The notes below the pieces were generated by a model that saw only the letters and a program-made list of their open reading frames with translations, did no database searches and was not told the origin of the DNA. Made by a program: the position numbers and the translations under genes. From CAWJHE01 sp963842455 (GTDB taxonomy: Bacteria; Chloroflexota; Anaerolineae; Anaerolineales; UBA4823), in assembly GCA_963842455.1 (NCBI GenBank), contig CAWJHE010000014.1, positions 124,001 to 188,000 on the forward strand: a stretch of 64,000 nucleotides of DNA, read 5' to 3'. Shown one piece after another: positions 1 to 9,387 of this stretch; the stretch's first letter is position 1; every line of letters begins with the position of its first letter.

Positions 1-162
1 GTGTGAGGAGATGTTAAAAAGGATAACGCCTGCTAAGATTACAGTAAATCCATAGCTATACAAGATTATCGTTAGGGGTTGAATCATCATTAGGAACCCG
101 ACAATAATCAGAATGATTGCGATTGAGTCGCCATAAATTCCAAATTTCTTGCGTTTTTCCAT
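1..162 (-). CDS. Small membrane protein, partial (runs off left edge)
   Basis: An ATG at 160-162, read leftwards, opens a frame that stays open for 54 codons to the window edge. The protein starts with a charged stretch (MEKRKKFGIYGD) followed by two hydrophobic segments (about residues 13-30 and 32-50), so it is probably an inner-membrane protein. AGGAG lies just upstream and overlaps the stop of the preceding ATPase gene, which points to co-transcription and translational coupling with the importer operon. Polyol importers of the GlpSTPQUV type also carry a small membrane protein beside two ATPases. That parallel is an inference; the family was not identified. The C-terminus lies outside the window. 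Confidence 0.6.
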   Translation of the reverse strand, partial: MEKRKKFGIYGDSIAIILIIVGFLMMIQPLTIILYSYGFTVILAGVILFNISSH

Positions 163-171
163 GTTTTTCTC

Positions 172-1253
172 CTAGAAAGGCTTATTTGGTATTAGGGTCC
201 CACTAACATCAAAGAAACGCGTCTTGCGCTCATCGAAATGGATGAAAATCTTGTCACCGACTTTCACCTGGATACGCGGAGAAACTCGTGCACGCACACG
301 CAGATTGGCCAAGTCGATCTCCAACAGCTTTTCATACCCAAAGGCTTCAATTAGAAAAACTTCAGCCGGCAAGGCGTTTGGAGTTGTTTCCAAGACTAAC
401 TTCACATCTTCAGGACGAATTCCTAACTGGTATTTTCCCTCTACAAGACTATCCTTGTAACTTGGTGGAATTTCAGCACTGAGGTCCCTGGAATGAAACA
501 GATAGCAATTATCTTCTACTACCACTGGTAAGATATTCATGGCAGGCGTGCCTACAATGCTAGAAACCAATGTGTTCGCTGGGTAGGAATAAATCTCGGA
601 TGGTTTTCCAATCTGTTGCAAGGAGCCTTTATGAATAACAACCACTCGATCCGACATTGACATGGCTTCTATCTGATCGTGGGTCACATAGAGGGTTGTC
701 GCCCCAGCTTCCTTCTGCAATCGCTTGAGCTCAAAGCGAAGCTCTTCACGCAATTTTGCATCCAAGTTGGAAAGTGGCTCATCCAGAAGGAACAACTTTG
801 GACTGCGGACCATCCGCGCCCGATAACAACGCGCTGCATTTCGCCGCCACTAAGTTTGCTTGGATACCGTTGCAATAATGGAACGATGTGGAGGATTTTC
901 GCTATTTCTTCGATGCGGGCTTTTTTCTGTTCGTTAGTGAGAATCGTCTTATCCAATGGAAATTGGAGATTCTTGTATACTGTCATATGTGGATACAAGG
1001 CATAATGCTGTGAGACAAACGCCATATTCCGTTGTCCAGGGGGCAATGCGTTAATGTTTGCGCCATTTAAAAGCACTTCACCTTTATCGGGTTTCTCTAA
1101 ACCGGCAACGCAGCGCAAAGTAGTTGTTTTGCCCGCACCAGTGGGACCAAGCATGGTTACAAATTCTTGATCCTTGATTTCAAATGAAACATCATCTAAA
1201 GCAATTACATCTCCAAAATGTTTGGTGAGACCAATGATATTGACTTCAGCCAT
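172..1253 (-). CDS. ABC importer ATPase, MalK/UgpC type (one frame break)
   Basis: ATP-hydrolysing subunit of a carbohydrate/polyol ABC importer acting at the cytoplasmic face. Visible motifs in order: Walker A GPTGAGKTT (Ser replaced by Thr), Q-loop SQHYALYPHMTV, signature LSGGEMQRV, Walker B LFLLDEP with the D-loop SNLDAKLR, H-loop YVTHDQ, then about 130 residues of C-terminal TOBE-type regulatory domain. The start is the ATG at 1253 (MAEVNIIGLTKHFG); the upstream in-frame extension lies in the neighbouring gene. The frame is broken near 814, between VVIGR and MVRSPKLF, by a single missing base. It follows a second, different ATPase gene after 10 nt, so the importer probably uses an ATPase heterodimer. 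Confidence 0.85.
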
Positions 1254-1263
1254 AGCGACCTTC

Positions 1264-2364
1264 CTAAATTGCCTCTCCAGATTTTCGATCGAAAATCCGA
1301 ATACCGTCATGCTCGAATAAAACCCAAAGGGTTTGGGCTTCTTGGTAGATATCGGCAGGAGAAGTTCGGGCGATCAAGAACAACTCACTGTACCCAAGGT
1401 GGTGAATATTTTCTGAACCAAGCGCTTCAAGTAATATGTATTCAAACTCTATCCCTTCTGATACTGGTTCGGTGAAAATGTTCACATCTTCAGGTCGAAC
1501 TCCCAAGACAAGCTCAGTGCCATCGGCCAGATTAACCAAGGATTGCTTGATATCTTCAGGCAAATGATAAATTAAATCTTCACTATTTATGGGAATCCGG
1601 ACACTGCGAGTTGATGCATCATAAACACAATTTATGAAATTCATGCAGGGGCTGCCAATAAAATTCGCCACAAACAGATTGGCCGGATAGGTATAAACCT
1701 CATCAGGAGATACCCACTTGTTGGAGCTACGCCCGAATTCATGATTGCGATCTTGTCAGCCATCGCCATCGCTTCGGTCTGGTCATGGGTAACATAAACC
1801 GTTGTGATTCTGTTGTCAATTTGAAGTCGGCGAAGTTCAGCCCGCATATCCACACGCAATTGCGCATCCAGGTTCGACAGAGGTTCATCCATCAAATACA
1901 CTTTTGGCTGGCGAACCATCGCCCGAGCCAAGAGCAACCCGTTGTTGGTCGCCAGCGCTCAATTTTCTGGGTTTTCGTTTGAAGAATATCTTGAATATGG
2001 AGTAGCTTTCCAACTTCTGTTTACGCGCTTCTCAACTTCTTGATTGGCCATCTGTTGGGTTCGCAAAGGAAAAGCAATATTTTCAAATGCATTAAGGTGT
2101 GGATAAAGGGCATACTGTTGGAAACAAAAAGCCATATCCCGGTCAGATGGACGTTTTTCATTTACAACAACGTCATCGATCAGAATTTGTCCTTCATCCA
2201 CGGATTCAAGCCCAGCAATACTGCGCAAGCTGGTCGTTTTTCCACATCCAGAAGGACCTAAAAGGACTAGAAATTCACCATCGTCTATTGTGATATTAAC
2301 ATGGTTGACAGCAACCGTTTGCCCATACCTTTTAACAACGTCTACGCAATTCTACTTTTGCCAG
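1264..2364 (-). CDS. ABC importer ATPase, second subunit (several frame breaks)
   Basis: Second MalK/UgpC-type ATPase of the same importer. Pieces in different frames add up to one full-length family member: Walker A LLGPSGCGKTT, QQYALYPHLN, signature LSAGDQQRV, Walker B VYLMDEPLSNLDAQLR, H-loop YVTHDQTEAM, TOBE-type C-terminus. Frame changes are needed near 2340, 1965, 1940 and 1732. The likely N-terminus is (M)AKVELR with CTG at 2362-2364; no ATG is visible in frame, so the start is uncertain. The density of breaks is the highest in the window, so either the sequence is poor here or the gene is decaying. Every catalytic motif is preserved, which favours sequence error. Confidence 0.75.
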
Positions 2365-2403
2365 TTTGGTCTCTCTATCCCGGAAAATTCGATCCTGGTC
2401 GAG

Positions 2404-3247
2404 TTATTTCTTAATCGCACCAAAGGTGAGACCGCGCAACAAGGATTTCCTTACCAGGAAATGTAAAAATGAAGACCGGAAGGACATACATGAAGGCTGT
2501 CGCGGCGATCTTGCCCCACTCATAACCTTCGAGGCCCAGCGTACTGCTACAGCAGGTGGTACTGTGCTCGCATAGCGTGTCGTGAGTATCGATCCGTAAA
2601 CAAATTCATTCCAGCTTGCAATTAGACTAAATACCGCTGACGCTGCAAGGCCTGTCACTGATTGGGGTAGGACAACTTTCAAGAATGCTTCCCACCGGCT
2701 GTAGCCGTCCATCAGCGCGGCTTCTTCAAACTCGATGGGAATTTCATCAAAGAAACTCTTCATCATCCACGTGGTGAAGCCAAGGTTGAACATGGTGTAC
2801 AGCAGGACCATGCCATGCACCGTGTCAGACAAGCCAAGCGAGCGGTACATCAAGAACAGCGGCACAAGGGTCGCAATCGGCGGTAACATTCGAGTGCTCA
2901 GGATAAAGAACATCAAGTCGTCTTTACCCTTAATCTTGAACCTTGAGACACTATAGGCAGCTAGTGAACCAAACAGCACTGAGAAAATGGTGCTCAAAGC
3001 GCTGATGATGATGCTCATCTTAAAAAAGACTTTTAAAGTTCGTTTCCAGACCTGAATCGGTAAAAAAGACACCTCGAAAGTTTTCAAGGGTGGGTTCAAA
3101 AATAAACAAAGGTGGAATCGAGACGATTTGAATCCTGGTTTTCAAGGCTGTTGCTACCATCCAGTAGAATGGAAACATGAAGATGCCAATTAGAAGAATC
3201 AATCCCACCCAAGCTAAAATGCGTTTAAATCGGTTTTTTGTATTCAT
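2404..3247 (-). CDS. ABC importer permease, MalG type (frame breaks)
   Basis: Inner-membrane permease of the binding-protein-dependent importer. The N-terminal part (MNTKNRFKRILAWVGLILL) has one transmembrane segment. The main part carries the EAA loop around EEAALMDGYSRWEAFLKVVLP, the cytoplasmic contact with the ATPase, and ends in KSLLRGLTFGAIKK, which is typical of MalG-like permeases. A run of six T near 3020 breaks the frame; removing one T restores KSLFKMSII. Two compensating breaks near 2550 and 2465 scramble about 28 residues near the C-terminus; the alternative frame reads LGLEGYEWGKIAATAFMYVL. It is followed after about 40 nt by an ATPase gene and preceded by the MalF-type permease. 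Confidence 0.85.
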
Positions 3248-3259
3248 GACCTACTCCAT

Positions 3260-4132
3260 CTACTGGGTAGCTTGCTTAGCACGGTTCAAAACTCGAACCA
3301 AGATAATACTCAGGCCGATTACGGTCACCAATAAGATAACCGCCAAAGCCGAAGCCTCGCCAGTTTTGTAAAATGCAAAAGCCAGCTTATAAAGGGCGTA
3401 AGCAATCGTTTCTGTCGTTGAACCTGGACCGCCAGCTGTGAGCACCCAGACGATATCCGTAGTTTTGAAAGCATCAATCGTTCGAAAAACGACAGCTAGA
3501 AGGATCAATGGAGCAGAAAGTGGCAATGTAATGCGTGTAAACTTGAACCAAGCAGACGCCCGATCAACTTCAGCGGATTCATACAAATATGTCGGAACTG
3601 CAGAAAGACCCGCCAGGCTGAGAAGCATCATGAACGGTGTCCACATCCAGGCATCGACAATCACAATTGACCAAAAACCTGCTGTATTGGTACTCAACCA
3701 GTGGACTTCAGGAAGCCCTAAAAAGCGCGTGATGAAATAATTAATCACGCCCCAATTGTTCGAAAGGATGTATTTCCAAAATAATCCCGAGATAACCGGC
3801 GCAATCATCATCGGAAGGAGCAACAAGGTCACAAAAACGCCGCCACCTTTAAACTGAGAGTGGATGAAGTAAGCAATTAAAAATCCAAAGATCAACTCAA
3901 TGGCTACTGCTGTAAAAACAAATTTTCCAGTAAAGATGAACCGTTCCCAAATATTTGGATCCGCTAAAATTTCCCGATAATTTTCAAGCCCGATACCGAC
4001 CGGCGCTTTGTTTTTCAGGATGGAAAATTCATGAAAGCTCAAGTAGACAGCCCACGCAAATGGATAAATTACCAATCCGACGATAATCAGGACAGCTGGT
4101 GCAAGCAAGAATTCTCTTGAGGACATCGTCAC
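3260..4132 (-). CDS. ABC importer permease, MalF type
   Basis: Intact 290-residue inner-membrane permease with six predicted membrane segments and the EAA-type loop near residue 190 (LYESAEVDRASAWFKFTRITLP). Length and layout fit MalF/UgpA-type permeases. The start is GTG at 4132 or the in-frame ATG two codons later; neither has a strong ribosome-binding site. The gene lies 12 nt upstream of the MalG-type permease gene. It is separated from the binding-protein gene by 280 nt that hold a strong hairpin, a common way to keep binding-protein mRNA more abundant than permease mRNA. Confidence 0.88.
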   Translation of the reverse strand: MTMSSREFLLAPAVLIIVGLVIYPFAWAVYLSFHEFSILKNKAPVGIGLENYREILADPNIWERFIFTGKFVFTAVAIELIFGFLIAYFIHSQFKGGGVFVTLLLLPMMIAPVISGLFWKYILSNNWGVINYFITRFLGLPEVHWLSTNTAGFWSIVIVDAWMWTPFMMLLSLAGLSAVPTYLYESAEVDRASAWFKFTRITLPLSAPLILLAVVFRTIDAFKTTDIVWVLTAGGPGSTTETIAYALYKLAFAFYKTGEASALAVILLVTVIGLSIILVRVLNRAKQATQ

Positions 4133-4234
4133 TCATACCATGTCGTTTGACAACTTGGACTATTTGTTCAGAAGGATCAGGAAGGGCAGTATTCAAGTTT
4201 CAGCCTCCACCTTATGTTCTCTATAGTGCTTGGG

Positions 4235-4281
4235 TTCCCGGTCTTCTAGGCGCAATTAATCCTGATGAAGAAGACCGGGAA
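4235..4281 (-). other. Intercistronic hairpin between binding protein and permease
   Basis: Perfect 13-bp inverted repeat TTCCCGGTCTTCT / AGAAGACCGGGAA (4235-4247 and 4269-4281) with a 21-nt loop. It lies in the 280-nt gap after the binding-protein gene. No T-run follows on the minus strand, so a full terminator is unlikely. An mRNA-stabilising or partial-termination element that raises binding-protein expression is the better guess. Confidence 0.6.
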
Positions 4282-4412
4282 ACGCAAGCGTTCCGATAGT
4301 CTCAAAAAGCACTGGCAGTTGTTATGAGAGTGTTGAAGGTTCCAGTCAAGTTTGAGAGCGATTAAGTGCCGTAGATAAGATTACTCTTTTCTAAGTCAGC
4401 TATCGAATACAA

Positions 4413-5844
4413 CTATTCGATCTTATCGAGTATTTCCTGATGTTCCGCTGCAACAGCATCAAGCGCTTCTTGTGCACCCATTTCTCCAGAAACAACCAGG
4501 CTAGAGTATTTCTGGAAAATATCAAGGAGTTCAGGATACTCGATCAGGTGCCAGTAGTCCTTGACAGTTAGCATTGCGTCAGGGAAGGTCTCATTCCATG
4601 GCTTAGTGGTCTTGTACTTCGGATCCGAGAGCACATCCATACGGCCAGTTTGTGCACCGATCTCCGTCCACTTCCATTGTACATCCGTGGTCATGAACCA
4701 CTCAAGTAGCTTCCAGGCTTCTTCGATATTCTTTGAATAGGACGATATCGAGAGACCCTGCCCACCCACAGAGCTAAAACGGCGGATATTGCCAGTGCCA
4801 TCATCCATACCAGGCAGTACTGCATAGCCCATTTTCTCAGCATATGGGTTTATCGCTGGATCAGCATGGACAAAGAAGAAATAGTACCAGTTGATCGCCA
4901 TTGCTGCGATGCCTGTATGGACTGCATTGTTGACTTCATCGTAGAACCAGCCAGCTGCACCAGGAGGCATGAATTGGAAGAGATCCGCGTAAAACTCAAG
5001 GGCCTTCACATTAGTTTCAGAGTTGATGACGCCCATGGCCTGCTTAGTTGCAGGATCCCAAAGTTCGCCGCCAAACGACCAAATCACACCGTCTAATGGA
5101 CTTGTGACCGCATCGTAATCTCGGCTTCCATAGGAAGCTAAACCATACAGGTTCTGATCAGGGCGAGTGAAGAACTCGGCAATGTCACGCATTTGCAGAT
5201 AAGTTTGGGGAACGGCCAGATCGTATCCATATTTAGCTTTGAAGGCTTCCATTTCGGCTGGATCTTCGAATAAGTCCTTTCGATAGACCAGACCCATCGC
5301 ATCTTGGTTGATTGGCAAGCGCGTAAATATTTCCAGAGCCTTCCGGGTACTCACCATATTGTGTAATCGCTGCCGGTGAAAAGTCTTCAAGACTGATTAA
5401 ATCACTATTGGCAATGTAATCATTCAATTGAACAACATGACCACCCGATGCAAACTCGGACATCGATTGGCTATCAAACATAGCCAGATCAAATCCAGAA
5501 CCACGTGCTGCAAATTCAGCTGCGATTTTGTCGTGCCACTGTGGGCCATAAGGTACCAGGTCTGCACGGACTTTCACACCAGTCAAAGCAGTATATTCCT
5601 GGCAAAGCTCTTCAAACTTTTCGCCAAGGCCACCGGAATGCCAAACGAAGACCAATTCAACATCGGATTTCGGCGCTTCAGCCGCCGGGTTCTTCTGCCT
5701 TGGGGGCTTCAGCGCGGGGGTTCTGTCTTCGGGCGCTTCGGCAGCTGGGGCTTCTGGTGCTGGGGTGGGAGCGCATGCTGAAGTAAATAGACCTAACAGC
5801 ACGACTGTTACAATCAAGATATTTAAAATCCTATGTTTATGCAT
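4413..5844 (-). CDS. Extracellular solute-binding lipoprotein, ABC importer
   Basis: Substrate-binding lipoprotein of the importer. Signal sequence MHKHRILNILIVTVVLLG ends in a lipobox (FTSAC, Cys about 24), followed by a Pro/Ala-rich linker to about residue 60 and then a family-1 carbohydrate-type binding fold (VFVWHSGG, FDLAMFDSQSMSEFASGGHV, WKLLEWFMTTDVQWKWTE). A frame break near 5340 separates the N-terminal third from the rest. A compensating pair of breaks within the linker (about 5690-5725) turns A/E/P repeats into a basic stretch. RBS GAGGAG precedes the ATG at 5844. First gene of the minus-strand importer operon, with a good promoter at 6264-6292. The substrate is not readable; the neighbours suggest a polyol or ketose. 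Confidence 0.88.
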
Positions 5845-6251
5845 TTTCTCCTCAATTCTCCGAGCAACTAAAAACGAATAGAAGTGATGTAACTAACTAA
5901 TTTGGGATTTGCAACACGAGAAACGGGAACTCTTCACCTCCTTTCATGATCGGAACTGCTCTTTAGCGCTAACCGTCAGCATAGCTTGTTGATATAGGCT
6001 TATCAGAGAAAACCATTCAAAGTTTTTACTGCCGATTACTGGTAGGTCAAATTTGCCTCCGGCCAGCCAGCTTGCGCTATCATGATCCACAATTATTATC
6101 AAAGACGTGCTCCACATTCCAAGGATGATATGAGCTCATCTCTATCGCCAATTATTAATTACAATGATTAGGAAAATAATTTGGGGAACTAATTTCGAGG
6201 TCCATATAGGTTCCATCGTTCGAAATCAATCAATAAATCATAGTGAATAAT

Positions 6252-6265
6252 GTCACATAAGTGAA
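6252..6265. promoter_or_regulatory. Candidate SorC-type operator, importer promoter
   Basis: GTCACATAAGTGAA matches the palindrome TTCACAnnTGTGAA at 10 of 12 defined positions. It covers the end of the minus-strand -10 box and the expected transcription start of the importer operon, where a repressor would block initiation. A further half site (AAATGTGAG, 6276-6284) sits in the promoter spacer. Confidence 0.6.
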
Positions 6266-6292
6266 TATAGCACGCAAATGTGAGTTTGTCAA
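6264..6292 (-). promoter_or_regulatory. Sigma-70-type promoter of the importer operon
   Basis: On the minus strand: -35 TTGACA (6287-6292), 17-bp spacer, -10 TATATT (6264-6269). Transcription would start near 6257, giving a leader of about 410 nt before the binding-protein ATG at 5844. The leader (5845-6257) holds no recognised gene or RNA motif. The promoter overlaps the operator at 6252-6265. Confidence 0.7.
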
Positions 6293-6333
6293 TGATGATT
6301 CGTGAAAATATCGTCAATTTTTCTGAATATTTG

Positions 6334-6347
6334 AACACATATGTGAA
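6334..6347. promoter_or_regulatory. Candidate SorC-type operator between divergent promoters
   Basis: AACACATATGTGAA matches TTCACAnnTGTGAA at 10 of 12 defined positions, with a perfect CACATATGTG core. It lies 29 bp upstream of the plus-strand -35 box and about 40 bp upstream of the minus-strand -35 box. A weaker partial site (TCATAAGTGAAA, 6356-6367) lies between it and the plus promoter. Confidence 0.6.
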
Positions 6348-6375
6348 TCGCTTGGTCATAAGTGAAATTTAATAC

Positions 6376-6404
6376 TTGACATGCATCCTTGAACGTGCTA
6401 TTGT
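6376..6404 (+). promoter_or_regulatory. Promoter of the aldolase operon
   Basis: -35 TTGACA (6376-6381), 17-bp spacer, -10 TATTGT (6399-6404), pointing at the class I aldolase gene at 6557. The -10 box is weak (4 of 6), which suits a regulated promoter. The leader is about 145 nt. Confidence 0.6.
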
Positions 6405-6556
6405 TAACAAATAGAGGGTTCAATGGAAAAAAATACCAAATGATAGCTTACCTGTTCTTGCCTCCAAACGGTTAAGCTAATACTCCACAGCAAGCATGTT
6501 AAACCCATCTCTATCGCAGGGCTAATATTTTCATTTAAAAAAGGAGTGCAAAGATT

Positions 6557-7342
6557 ATGGACTGGGGAAAAGCTAGCCGGATGTCTAAGGTAATTAAATC
6601 GGATGGCAAATGTTACTATTTGGCTATGGATCATGGTTATTTCCAGGGCCCGACCAGCAAATTAGAGCATGTAGGTAAAGCAGCTGTACCATTGCTTGAA
6701 TTTGTCGACGCTTTGTTTGTTACCCGTGGTGTTTTACGTTCTCAAATTCCCTCTGATTGCGAAATACCAATTATCTTAAGGGTAAGTGGAGGCACAAGTA
6801 TGACCGGGAATGATCTATCCAATGAAGGTCTAACCACCTCAATCGATGAAATCATTCGCTTGAATGCGGCTGCCGTAGGAATTTCTGTGTTCGTAGGTAG
6901 TGATTATGAACACGACTCAATCCTGAACTTAGCTCATCTCGTAAACCTCTGTGAACCATATGGAATTCCGGTGATGGCGGTGACAGCTGTTGGTCGGGAG
7001 ATGGATAAACGTGAGGCACGTTATTTGGCAATGGCTTGCCGAATTTGTGCTGAGATGGGTGCAAGTGTTGTGAAAACCTACTACTGTGAAAATTTTGAAA
7101 AAGTTGCCCAAGGTTGCCCAGTGCCAGTCGTTATCGCTGGTGGACCGAAAACCGATAATGATTTTGAGGTTTTGGATTTTGTTTATAAAGGATTGCAGGG
7201 CGGCGCAATTGGTGTAAACCTGGGTCGTAACATCTGGCAAAATGAACGTCCTCGGGCAATGGCTCGAGCGCTGCAGTTAATTATTCATCAAGGATACAAG
7301 CCTAAACAAGCCTTTGAAGAATATGAGTCGTTTAATGGGTAA
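6557..7342 (+). CDS. Class I aldolase, DhnA/LsrF-like
   Basis: 261-residue TIM-barrel aldolase of the DeoC/FbaB (DhnA) family, closest by eye to LsrF-like members. Seen: LAMDHGYFQGP near residue 23 (phosphate/active-site entry), an ASVVKTYYCENF stretch near residue 172 with the expected Schiff-base lysine, and the phosphate-binding turns VVIAGGPK and GAIGVNLGRNIWQ near the C-terminus. The family makes or breaks C-C bonds of sugar phosphates through a lysine imine. RBS AGGAG about 12 nt before the ATG. First gene of the catabolic operon, followed by an aldolase-like/SDR fusion and DhaKL, so it probably cleaves a phosphorylated ketose at the end of the pathway. The exact substrate is unknown. 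Confidence 0.8.
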   Translation: MDWGKASRMSKVIKSDGKCYYLAMDHGYFQGPTSKLEHVGKAAVPLLEFVDALFVTRGVLRSQIPSDCEIPIILRVSGGTSMTGNDLSNEGLTTSIDEIIRLNAAAVGISVFVGSDYEHDSILNLAHLVNLCEPYGIPVMAVTAVGREMDKREARYLAMACRICAEMGASVVKTYYCENFEKVAQGCPVPVVIAGGPKTDNDFEVLDFVYKGLQGGAIGVNLGRNIWQNERPRAMARALQLIIHQGYKPKQAFEEYESFNG

Positions 7343-7424
7343 ATTGTATTGAGCATATCACTTATGTTCAATTCAAGACGATCACCTTTTTTGCACAACC
7401 TCTATACACGGCTCAGGAGTGCTT

Positions 7425-9292
7425 ATGCAGATCATGTTTGATGAAGCTTTGATCAGTGAAATTGAAAGCTTTAGCCAGGCGTTTTCGAACTGTGAAGATA
7501 TTCTCCCAGGTTTTTCTTTGGCTATTAAGACAACCAGGCAAAATCTCTACGGAATTAACGAAGAGATACTTCTAGTGGGACAAGTTTCTTTAACAGAGAA
7601 GAAAATTCCTGATCCTAATTGCTGGTCTGCGTTTAGACAGGAACAGATCCTTAGACTGATCCAACTTCCCACTGTAACACCCACTAAGTTAGCCGAGGGT
7701 ATCCGAGATAGCCTGGTACACTACAGCGAATCAAAAATCTCACCATTAATCTTATTTCACGCTGCGGTCAGGGCAAAATACACATGCTATTGTGAACCGA
7801 CTTCACTCATGGCAATATTCTGTTTTCAAGATGCACAGAATATTCTGGCTGACTTGTTTAAACAATCAGCCTATGTTTCAAAAGCCCAACCAAATTTACA
7901 TTTGCTTTGCCAAGACATTGCCAAACATGCAGTTGGTCACAATAGCTTCATCCTGACTAATAGAGGATTGCTTGTAGGAGAAAATCACTTATCATCGTGC
8001 AGAAAATCCTCCCAGGATTTGATTCAGAAAGCCTCAAATTTCTTCAAATTATCCAGAACCAGAAACGATCTGGATGCTTCAACAAGGCAAAGACCTGTAG
8101 ATAATCACCTAAGTCTTCTTCGCGCACAACTTTCTGAAGTTCACGGTCGCCCACTCGTGATGCATCTAGACAATTCCAGGGAAGCGATCGAATTTTCACT
8201 TTCCAAAGATTGTGTGGAATATGCTAAACTCAGCTTACCTTCATATACTTTACATGCTCTCTCCGGAACACCCATATTTTTAGAGGAGAGGAAATATGGG
8301 GATTCTGAAAATATCCAGACATTTTCCCCTGAATCCAACGTCATCGTGAAACCCGGATTGGGAATAATTACCGCCGGAAAATCAAAAGTTGAAGCAGAGC
8401 AAGTATGTGCAAGCTTCCTGACTGCAGTAAAAGCTATACGCATCGCATATCAAAATGGAATTCTCGACACTAACCCTTCGGCAGATTTTCAGAGTGCAGC
8501 TGATTGGGAAGATCGTGTAGAATCCTAGCCTCGGTTTTTTCTGGAGAAATCGGCTTGGTCACAGGAGCGGCATCTGGAATTGGTAAAGCAATCGTAAAAT
8601 CATTGCTTGACCGTGGATGTTCAGTAGTTGGTTTAGATGTCAACCCTTCGATTATCACTACCTTCGACAATCCGAATTACTTAGGATTGATCTGTGACGT
8701 TAGCGATGAGATTCAGGTCACCCAAGCCTTCAAGACGATCGAGAATCATTTGGGTGGATTAGATATCCTGATATTAAACGCTGGATTATTCCCGGGAGGT
8801 TGCAATATCGAAAAGCTTACCCTTGTAGAATTCACAAAAGTCATCAATGTTAATTTTGTATCAAATATGGTGATTATGAGAGAGGCTTTCCCTTTGCTTC
8901 GCCTCGCTCCGAGATACGGACGAATGATCATCATTGGATCAAGAAATTTTCGCGCACCTGGACCTGGAGCTGCAGCATACTCATCATCGAAGGCAGCGCT
9001 AGTCCAGCTTGCTAGGGTCGCCACAATGGAGTGGGCAAAAGAGAAAATTCGGGTCAATATCGTTCATCCAGATTCGGTTTTTGATACAGCCCTTTATTCA
9101 GATGAAATTTTGGAGGCTCGCTCCAAGCATTATGGAATGACAGTTGAACAATACAAGAAACGGAATTTGCTGAAAACTGAGATAACCAGCCATGATGTTG
9201 CCGAGGTAACAGCTGTATTATGTAGCCCAATCTTCCAATCTATGACAGGTGGGCAAATTCAATTAGACGGTGGCAATGAACGCACAATTTGA
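7425..9292 (+). CDS. Class II aldolase-like / short-chain dehydrogenase fusion (one frame break)
   Basis: Two parts in the order of bifunctional RhaD-type aldolase/dehydrogenases: residues 1-365 aldolase-like, residues 370-620 a complete SDR with TGAASGIGKA (cofactor loop), NAGLFPGG and the catalytic YSSSK. The frame breaks at about 8527 (DRVES stop versus ILASVFSGEIGLVTG), and the two frames overlap exactly at the domain junction. The start is ATG 7425 with AGGAG five nt upstream. Odd: where this family has its metal-binding H-x-H, the sequence reads Y-x-E (TCYCEPTSLMAI), and the later N-H-G is N-R-G (LTNRGLLVGE), so the aldolase part probably lacks its metal site. The SDR part would oxidise or reduce a polyol/ketose or aldehyde with NAD(P). 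Confidence 0.75.
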
Positions 9293-9318
9293 GCACAGGT
9301 TAGTTGCGTATCGATTAC

Positions 9319-9332
9319 TTCACAAATGTGAA
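9319..9332. promoter_or_regulatory. Candidate SorC-type operator on dhaK promoter
   Basis: TTCACAAATGTGAA, a perfect 6-bp-arm palindrome with a 2-bp spacer and the best of the three copies in the window. Its left arm is also the -35 box of the dhaK promoter, so binding would exclude RNA polymerase. Confidence 0.65.
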
Positions 9333-9347
9333 ATTTGGTGCTAATAT
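9319..9347 (+). promoter_or_regulatory. Promoter in front of dhaK
   Basis: -35 TTCACA (9319-9324), 17-bp spacer, -10 TAATAT (9342-9347). It would start transcription about 35 nt before the dhaK ATG and give dhaK-dhaL-sorC their own regulated transcript in addition to read-through from the aldolase promoter. Confidence 0.6.
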
Positions 9348-9387
9348 ATTCAATCAAAAGCAATCAACACGAAAGGAAGGAATCCCA

